Assembly (NCBI RefSeq): GCF_029227915.1
Contig: NC_079887.1
Location: 16,553,650 to 16,617,649 of the forward strand
DNA from: Hydractinia symbiolongicarpus
Lineage: Eukaryota > Cnidaria > Hydrozoa > Anthoathecata > Hydractiniidae
Length of the DNA stretch: 64,000 bases
Reading direction: 5' to 3'
In this document: piece by piece, positions 1 through 9,430 of the stretch
Position numbering within the stretch: position 1 is the stretch's first letter
Layout of the letters: every line of letters starts with the position of its first letter
Position numbers and translations under genes: made by a program
The notes under the pieces: generated by a model
What the model was told of the DNA's origin: nothing
What the model saw: only the letters and a program-made list of their open reading frames with translations
The model's database searches: none

Positions 1-25
1 CTGCCATTACTGCAAAGGTAGCCAT
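1..25 (-). CDS. 5' end of a further ORF of the virus-like block, cut by the window edge
   Basis: On the minus strand an ATG at 25 opens eight codons that run off the left edge. It begins 7 bp after the end of the capsid-like ORF and on the same strand, which fits the tight packing of this block. Too little is visible to say what it encodes. Confidence 0.25.
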
Positions 26-31
26 CTTTAT

Positions 32-1303
32 TTAGTATTTCGTGCTATGCCATCTGTCATTTAGGATGTTCAGCTGCGCATCTTGCACCAAGTACACATA
101 ACAGCGGATATCCCCAGTTCCGTCAGCCTTCTTCGTCATGTGGAGAGTTATACCGTCCGACAACCTCTGTAGAGGCCTTCCAGAACCGTGCAGGCTGTGA
201 TCGGGTGTCGCACGGAAGTCGATAAACAACGCATAGCGCTCAGTCATGAAATGGCCGATGGTTACCTCCGAGTCGTGGCTACCAAAGAGTTCAACGACTT
301 GCTCGAGATGGTCCTTGGGTAACATGGCGTGGCTATACAGTTCATTCGGCTCACCTTCCACCGTGATCGCGATTTTCTCAATCTTGGGGTTGTAGAAGAC
401 CTCATTAGCGCTAGCATAAGCTTTCACTTTCCCCTGGTCTATGAATAGTAGTAAGACGCCCTTCAAGCTCTTGGCGGGGGTGTCGATCTGGAGATTATAG
501 CTGGTATCAGCCTTTTTCATCGTTATAACCTTGCTGCGGAGTACACGCTCATAGGGTAGGGCGAGCCTCGAGTATCGAGACATCATAGCGCTCGCGAGAC
601 CCTCGTTTGTGACTTTATCAAAGTCGAAGCAGATGTTGGTGATCTTACACGTACTGTCGGCTGGCTTAGCTGCCGTGCTTCCAGCAGCAGCTGTACCAGA
701 GTCTTTGATGACTTGGTCATAGGGAGCAAAGTGCAGTACAAACTGCAACCTGTCGTGTAAGCCTTCTTGGTAGAAGGGCAGATCTCTAGTGAGTTCAAAA
801 AATTTGCCGATAGGGATGCAAAAGGTGTTGCCGTAAGCTGCCACGGTCGCTTTTTCTTCATCATTTCCAACATGATCGCTAGCGTTTACTTGCAGAGCCC
901 TTATGGTACCATTATTGGGGTTGATGCCTTCTAGAATTAGATTTTTCTCACGCTCAAATTTTGGCAGCCACAAGTCTCTATATACTGCGAACACATTGAA
1001 ATGGCTGATGTTCTGCACTTCGTGGCCGTTCAAGCTGATGCGAAGGTTTTGAACCAGGGCTTTGCCGATGTTGCTAACAATGGTGCGTTTGGTGTTGGTA
1101 CCAGTAAGCTCCAGGACAAAGAGGAGTTTAAGGGAGCTGGGGAAAATTACATCATCTTTACCCAAATTGGGAACGTCGACGTACAAGTCTTCGTTTTGAT
1201 TAATCGTACTGGGGTTGTGGGAGACTTTGACACGCTGTTTCTTGCCTTTCGTGGCAAGCATAGTCTTTAATTCCTTGTGAGGATCTAACTTCGTTCCGTA
1301 CAT
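32..1303 (-). CDS. Capsid-like protein (possible double jelly-roll major capsid) of an integrated Polinton/adintovirus-like element
   Basis: Intact 423-residue ORF with no signal peptide or membrane segment. It is rich in short hydrophobic beta-type segments with polar loops, in two similar halves (about residues 45-215 and 245-420), joined by an Ala/Ser/Thr-rich linker at about 203-216. This suggests a double jelly-roll fold like the hexon protein of Polinton-type elements, though it is shorter than most. Its start at 1303 is only 29 bp from the divergent start at 1333, and the next minus-strand ORF starts 7 bp past its stop; such packing is viral rather than hydrozoan. GC content is clearly higher than in the flanks. 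It is the only long ORF of the block without a break. The capsid assignment is inference from fold-like pattern and context; it could be another structural protein of the same element. Confidence 0.48.
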   Translation of the reverse strand: MYGTKLDPHKELKTMLATKGKKQRVKVSHNPSTINQNEDLYVDVPNLGKDDVIFPSSLKLLFVLELTGTNTKRTIVSNIGKALVQNLRISLNGHEVQNISHFNVFAVYRDLWLPKFEREKNLILEGINPNNGTIRALQVNASDHVGNDEEKATVAAYGNTFCIPIGKFFELTRDLPFYQEGLHDRLQFVLHFAPYDQVIKDSGTAAAGSTAAKPADSTCKITNICFDFDKVTNEGLASAMMSRYSRLALPYERVLRSKVITMKKADTSYNLQIDTPAKSLKGVLLLFIDQGKVKAYASANEVFYNPKIEKIAITVEGEPNELYSHAMLPKDHLEQVVELFGSHDSEVTIGHFMTERYALFIDFRATPDHSLHGSGRPLQRLSDGITLHMTKKADGTGDIRCYVYLVQDAQLNILNDRWHSTKY

Positions 1304-1332
1304 TTATTAGTAGAGTTATGAAGATTAAATAA

Positions 1333-2385
1333 ATGCCGATTAATCCAATATACAACGATGACTTTACATCAAAGCGAGACATTCAAGACGAGCCCGAGGA
1401 GTTCAGTAGCGAGAGCGAGATCCTTTGACCCAAGGATATTCAGGGGCCTAGCTCCGCGGGCATCGCTAGCTTCACGTTAGAAGGCTCAGAACTAGACACT
1501 ACGCTAACGTCACGGGGAGAGCTACTGAAATCAAAAGTTAATAGCCTTTACGAAGCTCTTGAGGCGGAGCTGGAGATAAAGCCAGCAGCGAGGTATTACG
1601 ACGTTTTTGATGAACGAGGAAACCAGCTTCTCTACGAGGGGATAAAGCTCACGAAAAACAATGGTGAACTGAGGAAAGCTTCCGCGATAGAGAAGGATCT
1701 AGGTGTGGGCCGCCTACAAGACCTGGGCTTTACCGATTATACCAAGCCAAAAAAGGGCTGGGTGAGGAGGCTCATTAACAGGTACGAGAAGGTTGAGAAC
1801 ACTAAAAATATTTCGATGCAATCGTTGGGGGAGATCAGGAACGTCGTCGATGCCACGGAGAGCCTTATGTATGAGTTTGATGGCTTCAGCGATCGCGAGA
1901 GAAGGGGGCTTGACCTTGAACTTCAGACACTGCGAGGTAACCTGAAAATCCTGACAAGCAAGATGATTTCATACGAGAATGAGATCACGATAATAGAAGA
2001 GAATATCAAAGAGCTTGAGGGGAAGAAGGCTAACACACCCGGAGTATCCAAGGAACAGCTAACTATCTGGGACGATGACATAAAGCAAGCCAGGAAAGAC
2101 CTGGAACAACTCCAAGGTCAAAAAGAGGCTACGGCAGAAGCACGTGGCATACTAGCCTCCAGCATCCATACTCAGCTGAGGAACATCAAAGACACCTTGA
2201 TCAAGATCGCGGGGGATGATAAAATCTTAGTCGAAAAACTCAAGATCCTGTTCAAAGAGCAAGGTCTGACCATAGCAAGCATCGTCTCGGCTGCTGGCTT
2301 GCTCATATCCACCATCGTACTCGCAGTTACAGGTGGAGGTTCCGCAACTTTTTTGTTCGTGAAATTCATGACATTCCCGATATGA
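1333..2385 (+). pseudogene. Broken coiled-coil/membrane-tail protein of the virus-like element
   Basis: An ATG at 1333 opens a frame that is interrupted by TGA at 1426-1428, then stays open to 2385. The longest uninterrupted part from an ATG is 226 residues (from 1705). The product would have an acidic N-terminus, a basic patch (PKKGWVRRLINRYEK), a long charged alpha-helical coiled-coil region rich in Glu/Lys/Leu, and a hydrophobic C-terminal segment (TIASIVSAAGLLISTIVLAV) able to span a membrane. It diverges from the capsid-like gene across a 29-bp gap, so the two probably shared a bidirectional promoter. I recognise the helix-plus-hydrophobic-tail layout from multi-copy cnidarian element proteins, but know no function. 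One nonsense codon marks it as decayed. Confidence 0.5.
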
Positions 2386-2419
2386 AGGCTCATGTCGCTA
2401 GGAATCATGTACACTCCGT

Positions 2420-2653
2420 GAGCACCACTAAAATCAACTTTAGATCTCGCGTACGGAGGACCAGATCCTCAAAAGTCGTCAAGTAGAGGCGCTGCGCATC
2501 GATCGAACTACCTTGATTGCCAATGATGTTAGACCTCGCGTTCGCTTGGCTCTGAAGTATGAGGAAAGCGTAGAAGCGCACGCTTTGGGAAAGTTTCTCA
2601 ATACCTATGCGCGTGAGACCTTAAGAGGTCTCGAGAATCCATCGATTCCATGA
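2420..2653 (+). pseudogene. Frameshifted coding remnant following the coiled-coil gene
   Basis: Frame 2 is open from about 2420 to TGA at 2651 and is highly charged and codon-like (for example EALRIDRTTLIANDVRPRV). It could be the displaced C-terminal part of the 1333-2385 gene, after a frameshift near 2385-2420, or a separate small gene. It has no start codon of its own in a good position. Its 3' end overlaps the end of the minus-strand remnant at 2621. Confidence 0.3.
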
Positions 2654-3004
2654 ATCTTTATCGAAATAACTGGACCCGCTGCCAGGGTAGTCTTTGCGAA
2701 TAGCTTGCCAGCTACTGAACAAGGTCTCGTTCCTCCACTCGCTCTCGCTGTCGCTTACCCCAAATTCACGTGCTAATTGCTGGAATTTTTGGTTGTTGAA
2801 AGGGTTGTTGAGACGGTGGAACCTATCGGAACCCGGTAGAGAAATGTCAAGATCTTAAAGGATGTTGGGGAATTTCACCATGAACGAGGACCCCTTCGCG
2901 TTGATAACGATGTCTTGTATTGAGAGGTCTTCGCCCTTGAGTCTGTCGAGATAGCGCCCATGTGTAGGAGTATACTTTGCTCTAGGTTGTAGCTATAGAT
3001 GCTC
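2621..3004 (-). pseudogene. Broken small gene of the virus-like element, minus strand
   Basis: On the minus strand a start ATG lies near 3004. After a frame change near 2950 an open frame runs to TAA at 2621-2623, with one in-frame TAA near 2860. The readable part is about 110 residues, polar and Trp/Asn/Ser-rich, with short stretches such as RFHRLNNPFNNQKFQQLARE and a closing DSWNRWILETS. No family is recognised. It is back-to-back with the plus-strand gene starting at 3023 (a 19-bp gap), repeating the divergent pairing seen at 1303/1333. It has at least two disabling changes. Confidence 0.4.
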
Positions 3005-3022
3005 ATCTCTTTTTAAAAGAAA

Positions 3023-3702
3023 ATGAGACAGCTGTATGTCACAGATATGGAAAACCCTACGATATTCGAGGACTACCTAGGGAAGAACACGAGGATCGCT
3101 TTAAAATCGATCAGTATCCGCCCTAGGTGGGTGAACCTCTTCACTAAGAGCGAGATCAACATCCATAAGGCGGGTGCCAAGCCGACGGAAGTCGGTGATT
3201 TGGAAGTCTCCATCTCGATTGCGCCTGGTTTGTATAGAATTGAGGATCTCGCGGCCATAGTCAACGACCAAGCGGGGGATAGGATCAATCTCTTTGTACT
3301 CAGGAACGGAGTCTGTAGACTCCGTGTCAACGAGGGGTATGTGTGATAATCGATCAACTACTGCAGGACATTATGGGAAGGGCCTTCGATAACAAGGTAA
3401 AGTTTACCAAAGGCGACCACGACAGCATCTACAAGACTGACGTTCACCAGCGGCTGAGACTCGCATGCTCCCAGCTGTATCCGGATTATTCCCTTTTAAA
3501 TGGTGAGAAATCCAATATACTAGCCGTGCTTCCAATCAATGAGCTAAACGCTTGGGGAAATATGGTGACATGGAGTTTCGACACTCCTGTATACCTCCCC
3601 CTTAAAAGTTCAACAGACAGGTTAGATTTCATGGTCATCAACGAGTATCAAAACAATAAGAACCCTTTCGTTGGAATTACCATGCACCTACTGATAGAAT
3701 AA
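3023..3702 (+). pseudogene. Frameshifted protein of the virus-like element, possibly a minor capsid/penton-type jelly roll
   Basis: Two abutting frames, 3023-3346 (107 residues) and 3343-3702 (119 residues), join without a gap if one base is shifted near 3340. The first ends in TGA at 3344-3346 and the second has no ATG near its start, so they are most simply one gene of about 226 residues. The product has alternating beta-type segments, no membrane segment, and a hydrophobic last strand. Size and position beside the capsid-like gene would suit a single jelly-roll vertex protein, but that is inference only. The next gene starts directly after its stop (TAA then ATG at 3703). Confidence 0.4.
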
Positions 3703-4346
3703 ATGACAGACATTGCTAAGCTTTACCCGAGCTTACCGAGTGCACCCCCGGACGGTACGGAGGATACTTCACAAGTCTATAGACTGAAGAAAATTGAAGA
3801 GGTAGAGCAGTACCTTAGAGATGAGATTAAAGAGCGTGACAAGCTCGCTAAAAAGTTCAAGATGCATGGGACCTGGGTGAGGTTCTGCGACCACGGGTTA
3901 TTGAGCATCAGCATCATCACTCTGGTGTTGGAATAGGGGCATTAGCATCAGGGTTGGGAGCTCCACTGTGCATAGCCATGGGTGGGATCACTATCACCGT
4001 AAGTCTGGGACAAGCGGGTCTACGGAACGCTGGGAAGAGGCTAGGTGCGAAGAGCAAAAAGCACGAAGGGATAAGACTATTAGCAGAGACTAAGTTGAAC
4101 TCTATCGTTGACTTGATCTCGAGAGCTGTGGAGAATGGTGTGATTAGCGACTACGAGTTCAGCCTAATCATGCAGGAAAAGCAAAAGTACATGGTGTTGA
4201 AGGAGCAAGCCCGACAACGAACACGCAAAGTCGTGGACTCGATCAACGAACGGGAGAGACAGCAGCTTGTCGCGCAAGGTTGAGAGGAGGCTAAGGACGA
4301 GCTTCTGAACAAACTTCAATCTGCACAGTATGTCAGCGGTACTTAG
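3703..4346 (+). pseudogene. Frameshifted helix-glycine-rich-membrane protein of the virus-like element
   Basis: The start ATG at 3703 directly follows the upstream stop. The frame reads a proline-rich N-terminus (LYPSLPSAPP), a charged helix (EQYLRDEIKERDKLAKKFK) and the start of a hydrophobic segment. A frameshift near 3910-3923 moves the reading to the frame of 3954, which completes a Gly/Ala/Leu-rich membrane segment (GVGIGALASGLGAPL) and continues as an amphipathic Lys/Glu-rich tail. That frame meets TGA at 4281-4283 and would otherwise run to TAG at 4344-4346. I recognise this architecture as a common multi-copy protein in cnidarian genomes, always beside similar element genes; its role is unknown to me. 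Two disabling changes make it a pseudogene. Confidence 0.5.
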
Positions 4347-4391
4347 AGGAACTACGAGCTTATTCGTAGATCTAGTGTTTTGGACAACATA

Positions 4392-4674
4392 CTAGACGAT
4401 TTCGAGCACTTCTCCAGTATCATAGTTGTTCGCCAACTCAGCATCATATGCAATGCGTCGCTGTTTTTCGGAGAGCTGTCTCGAGTATTGCTCGAGATTT
4501 TGCTGCCAAGCGAGCCTGGTACAAGGGTTACAATAGGGACCGTCTGTTTGTGTCGAAGCGTCCTTGTACTTGGCCTTGCGGATCGCTTCGAGGAGTTTGG
4601 CCTTATTCATAGTGGAATAGTTACGGACCTTTAGTACTTTTTTTCGCTTCTTTTTTCAGTTCATTAACGTTCAT
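4392..4674 (-). pseudogene. Small SAP-like (helix-extension-helix) protein of the virus-like element, frameshifted
   Basis: An ATG at 4674 (minus) opens MNVNELKKEAKK, and after the A-rich run at about 4633-4647 the reading must change frame to continue into the 72-residue ORF 4392-4610 (MNKAKLLEAIRKAKYKD). A helix, a short turn and then KxKLLEAI is the pattern of a SAP-type nucleic-acid-binding motif. Downstream are CNPCTRLAW, with a CxxC-like pair, and a polar tail. The frameshift lies in a homopolymer, so a sequencing error cannot be excluded. Confidence 0.4.
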
Positions 4675-4719
4675 GTTTGTTTCTATGGCTGAAGACAACC
4701 ATAGAACCTTGATAACCAC

Positions 4720-5334
4720 TTACAATATGGTAAAACCCTCTTCATCATCATCACAGTCACTGAAGTAAAAAGTGTTGTATCCCTCAACCTCTTTATATTT
4801 GCCCTCTTCCAGATAGGTCTGTGCGTAGTAGTTGCGCCCTTGCCTGTAGATACTCGCCAGCTTGATGATAGCCTTACACTCGCAGCTTTTTTTTAGTGGC
4901 ATCTTTTTATGGAATTTTGTTCTGACTTTACCATCCCACATCTTGACCTTGGTGTTGAGGTATCGCTCTTTTTTCACGCTGGCATTGGTGAAGCAAATCC
5001 CCTCAAAGGACTCCACCCTATCCTAGATCTCTTTGTATTTCTCCAACAACTCGGGATAGCTGACCAGATCAAACGGCATAGTAAACGCGGCACCCTCACT
5101 GTATTGAGAGACACCTTTGGAGCGGATCTTTTCAGGGGTCAGGATCAATAACGGTCCTAGGTTGCCGTCTTGGTCGTGATACCCAATCACGAAGCGTTCA
5201 TCCTTACCCTTGTTTGCTGGGATAGAGTCGCTCAGTACGAGGTTTTCAATGTTCATTTCTTCGATTTTTAGTGGTTTAGAATTGGTATAAAAGTCTTCAG
5301 ACTTAACAGTTTTATCTTCAAATTTCAATAACAT
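4720..5334 (-). pseudogene. Protein of the virus-like element with one in-frame stop; resembles DUF5871-type virus proteins
   Basis: One minus-strand frame runs from ATG at 5334 to a stop at 4720, broken only by TAG at 5023-5025; the two halves are 103 and 98 residues. The first half is an acidic/polar region with a central beta-rich part (RFVIGYHDQDGNLGPLLILT) and the second a basic region with a conserved-looking core (CECKAIIKLASIYRQGRNYY) and a DDDEE tail. The layout reminds me of small proteins of large DNA viruses and Polinton-like elements (DUF5871 type); this is a weak recollection, not a match. It is the last gene before the (TTTA)n array. Confidence 0.4.
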
Positions 5335-5348
5335 TTTTATTATGAAGA

Positions 5349-6203
<855 letters not shown>

Positions 6204-7505
6204 CTACCACGTTACCACCAGCGATTTTAATTTGTTGAGCTGTGTATTTGTGATAGGTATTCTTAATGCACTACTATAAGTAATTAAAGGTACAATCGTC
6301 ATCGAGAAAACATTGTGTGCGGCTTCAGCGGTAAGGCACGGTCGTAATCTTTGTAGTAGGCGTAAACGGCTGCTGGCGCTTTTATATGATCGGTCGAAGT
6401 TGTCATTAAGCATTAACTTGCTGTCGATTACTGTTCCCAGATACTTATACTGAGAAACGAAGTTTATCGGATTTTCTTGATATACAACTTGTAGAGACTT
6501 GTCATGTGCTTTCAAGCGTTTAGCCGTTCCGAACAACATGACTTCTGTTTTCCCTTTTTTTAAATTTATAATTAGCGGGCGATAGTTTACTTCGAAAACC
6601 ATATTGACAGTCGTTCAGTAATTTCTCTTTTTCGAGATAGTTCATGAGTTCGTTATGAATAGCCTTCTCAAGAATTTTAGATAGCACCGGTAAAATTGAA
6701 ATCGCGGGCGATAGTTTTCGGGAAGAGAAGAATCCCCAGATTTAAGTATAGGTGCAACCTTCGCAACTTTCCAGGCTGATGGTACAGTTGAGGTGTTTAT
6801 CGAAAGGTTTATTATGTGACTAAGAGGTTTTGAAATTAAAATAGCACAGTCTTTTAACATTCCGGGTGGTAACTCGTCTATACCGGTGGCTTTATTTCGT
6901 TTGAGTGATCGGAGTTCTTTCTCTACAAAAATCTTAGAAATATAACCTGTCATGAAAATTTTATTTGTTCGTAAAGAAAAAGGTGGTACGTATCTCCATG
7001 TAAAATTCATAAGTTGAATTGACTTGGATTTAAGGGAGTGAACAGCTGTACTAAAAAACTTGCTGAAGTTGCTTACTTTACTTCTGCTTTCACTATCTTT
7101 TGACATTTGACACACTTTTTTTGGTTTGCTTGGGAATAATGATTGTATTGCATTCCAAAACTTTCTTGGATTTGACAGATTTTCGTTAATAAGATCACGC
7201 TGGTGGTTAGCCTTTGATTTCACTATGTTATTATTGCAACTATTTCTAATCTTTTTATATTTCTCTGCATCTTCTGTTTTACCTGATTTGCGAGCCTTGC
7301 GATGAAGTTTGTCACGGTTGTTCATTTGAGATTTTATTTTTGAAGTTAGCCATTTACAAGGTCGTGATTTACCTCTTTTTTTGATTAACGGGGCGTGTTT
7401 ATCAAAAGAATCTCTTAGCTTCGAGTTAAAATACGTAACTGCAGAATTTACATCACTGGCGTCGTATACAGAGCGCCAGTCAATTTCGGAGACGTCATTA
7501 AAAAG
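6204..7505 (-). pseudogene. Non-LTR retrotransposon (CR1/Jockey-like) reverse transcriptase with the palm deleted
   Basis: Read on the minus strand from 7505: a linker region (FDKHAPLIKKRGKSRPCKW), then the RT start (RNKATGIDELPPGMLKD, ENYRP near 6720). A frame change after NYRP leads to RT motif 2 (QYGFRSK), and the sequence then jumps straight to the post-palm segment (NLKKGKTEVMLFG, YLGTVIDSKL, PLITYSSALRI). Motifs A to C, including the YADD-type catalytic site, are absent. The jump occurs at a repeated word, gcgggcgatagttt (about 6574 and 6704), suggesting a deletion between short direct repeats. The endonuclease domain is missing too. The layout (endonuclease, linker, RT) and the linker words are those of CR1/Jockey-group elements. 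Dead copy. Confidence 0.75.
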
Positions 7506-7768
7506 ATTTTCAGTTGCGAGTACTGCCCAACTGCCCTGGTACACATTTCCTCGGTCTTGAATTGGTCCGGAACATGCTCGAGCAGTTGCGAGTACTGCCA
7601 AACTGCCCTGGTACACATTTCCTGATTCTTTAAATGGTCTGGAACATATTGCAGCAGCTGCGAGTGGTATTCTTGAACTGCCCTGGCACACATTTCCTCG
7701 GTCTTGAAATGATCGCGAGTTGCATTCTCATGATATCGGCCTATGTTTATATTATATCCCAACCTCAA
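7448..7768 (-). CDS. Fragment of a 24-residue-repeat protein (VPDHxKxxEMCxRAV repeats)
   Basis: The 106-residue ORF carries three repeats of 24 residues: DHFKTEEMCARAV, YVPDHLKNQEMCTRAV and HVPDQFKTEEMCTRAV. I recognise this VPDH..KT.EMC..AV repeat from large repetitive proteins common in cnidarian and other marine sequence data (some DUF4116-like); its function is not known to me. Repeat identity is kept in this frame while the overlapping frame (part of 6642-7691) shows only low-grade similarity, so this is probably the frame that was once coding. The last ~20 residues run into the retroelement sequence, so the ORF is a truncated piece whose 3' part was replaced by the 5'-truncated retrotransposon at about 7505. 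Upstream of 7768 nothing is recognised. Confidence 0.4.
   Translation of the reverse strand: MRLGYNINIGRYHENATRDHFKTEEMCARAVQEYHSQLLQYVPDHLKNQEMCTRAVWQYSQLLEHVPDQFKTEEMCTRAVGQYSQLKIFLMTSPKLTGALYTTPVM
7511..7728. repeat. 72-bp tandem repeat, about three copies
   Basis: The word cagttgcgagtactgcc and its variants recur at 7511, 7583 and 7655, an exact 72-bp period (24 codons). This is the DNA basis of the repeat protein fragment at 7448-7768. Confidence 0.85.
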
Positions 7769-9165
7769 GCAGCAGTCACAACTCTATGGACTTTCCCCTA
7801 CTCATTGCGCATACTCGAAATTTTGTTGATGTCAGCAATATTCCCGTTAGTCGCTATTGCGCATGCTCGAAATTTTATGACGTCAGTATATTTTCGTGTG
7901 ATGGTTACATGATTTGTGGAACTGGGGAATTCCTTCGATAATGCAGATGACTCATAGGGATGATATCGTGACGTCACAAAAATTTCTGGCACATTTTCGC
8001 GTTTTTAGGCAAAAGTGTACTTGAACGCGCCATATATCTCTCTCTTGAACCACGGTCTTTTTAACTAGTATGGCCTAGGGTACCAGGCTGCATAATTATG
8101 CAAATGTTTTTGCATAATAATTCAAGAGTTGGGTACAACAATAACCACCTTGGCTTCTGGCACAAGAGGCAGCAACACTGAATATTCAGTTGTTCTGGAT
8201 GTACATTTTATTTCTTTGAATTTTATCATAACAAACATGATATATTTATGAAGGTCCACATGTTAGTAAGTTGTTATGTTAGGTGCGATAGCTTTTAATT
8301 TACGAAATGGGTTAACATAGCTAAAATACTTTCGCTGGTAGCTTTTAATTTTTTTACAGGCATGCATACAGTCCAGTTTTAGTTCCCTTCTACTTTTTTT
8401 TAAAAAAAATAGCGCCCATAAAAAAAGAAGTAAGTACAAACATTGTGGTATTGCATTATTACAAACAATAATATTTATCATTGTTTTAATCAATGCTTAA
8501 TGAATTTTTAAAAATATGCTCTATGTAAGAAAATGCAAAGAGAAACGTCAGGACTATAACAGGTAACCACCAGTCTTCACTGAATGTCCAAAGAACCAGC
8601 ACCAAGCCATCAGGCTCTACAAAACAATCAGAGTACCAGCAGTATGGGTACAAAACGACCAGAGAACCAATAGTGAATGAATAATTCTGAGAACCATTTG
8701 CTTCGACAGTGCTAGCCTTCAAATGCCCTGTTTATCCAAAAGCTGTTTATATTTTATATTTTTCTTTTTTCTATTAATTTCAAACATTTTGAATATGACA
8801 AGACAAAAAGAAGGTGGCTTCCATGATTTAACAAACTGTTACTAAAGTATCTTGCCAGAAATTAAAACGTATAGGGTTTACAAAAAATAGTAAAATTCAA
8901 TATTTTTTAAGCAACAAAGCTGAAATAGAAAAATGCGATAAAAAAATATATATAACTTAGCCTAAATGTTTTTAAACATTAATGTTTCTTACATCAAACT
9001 CATCAAGAACAGTTGCAGAGATAAACCTTGCTGATTTGCCCCTTTATTGTTATCAAGTACTAACAATCAATTAAATTTTGACATTTTTCATTTATAAGTC
9101 ATCATTGTACTCGGGATAGCCTCTTTCTCCTGCTCTTCATAAATTGTCCAACAACAATAAATCTT
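7769..9165. other. AT-rich stretch without a supported gene
   Basis: Only short chance frames. About 8555-8715 is similar, in reverse orientation, to about 14300-14440 (both contain variants of ggtggttacctg and tgttctgtgaagattggtgg), so a degenerate dispersed repeat is present. Confidence 0.4.
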
Positions 9166-9400
9166 ATTGAAGAAGAACTACTTTGTTCACCACTAACATA
9201 CTGCCAAGCAGTGAGCGGGATTCGATCCGCGGTCCCCAGGACTGCTTGGCAGTATGTTAGTGGTGAACAAAGTAGTTCTTCTTCAATATGACTTACACGC
9301 ATTATAGTCGCCCGTCATGATCTGAGGTCTGATTGGGGTGAACCATTCTCTGTTGAGAATGAAATACGGATGTGCTATGATAAATATTCACCTATATGTA
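9166..9400 (-). repeat. tRNA-like dispersed repeat (SINE-like), copy 1, with a perfect 47-bp hairpin
   Basis: Arms 9166-9212 and 9241-9287 are perfect reverse complements (47 bp) around a 28-nt loop. On the minus strand the loop reads ggaccgcggatcgaatcccgct, here split as ggaccgcgg and atcgaatcccgct, which resembles the T-arm/B-box of a tRNA gene. The stretch after the right arm (9288-9400) matches the reverse complement of 50610-50710, defining a family. In copy 2 the tRNA-like part is longer. A Pol III-derived SINE is the best explanation; a foldback element is the alternative. Confidence 0.6.
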
Positions 9401-9430
9401 ACAATAAATCTCTTATCTTTCTGGGAGATT

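Noticed and set aside
1001-1270. 89-codon plus-strand ORF opposite the capsid-like gene
   Set aside because: Antisense shadow of the long conserved minus-strand frame.
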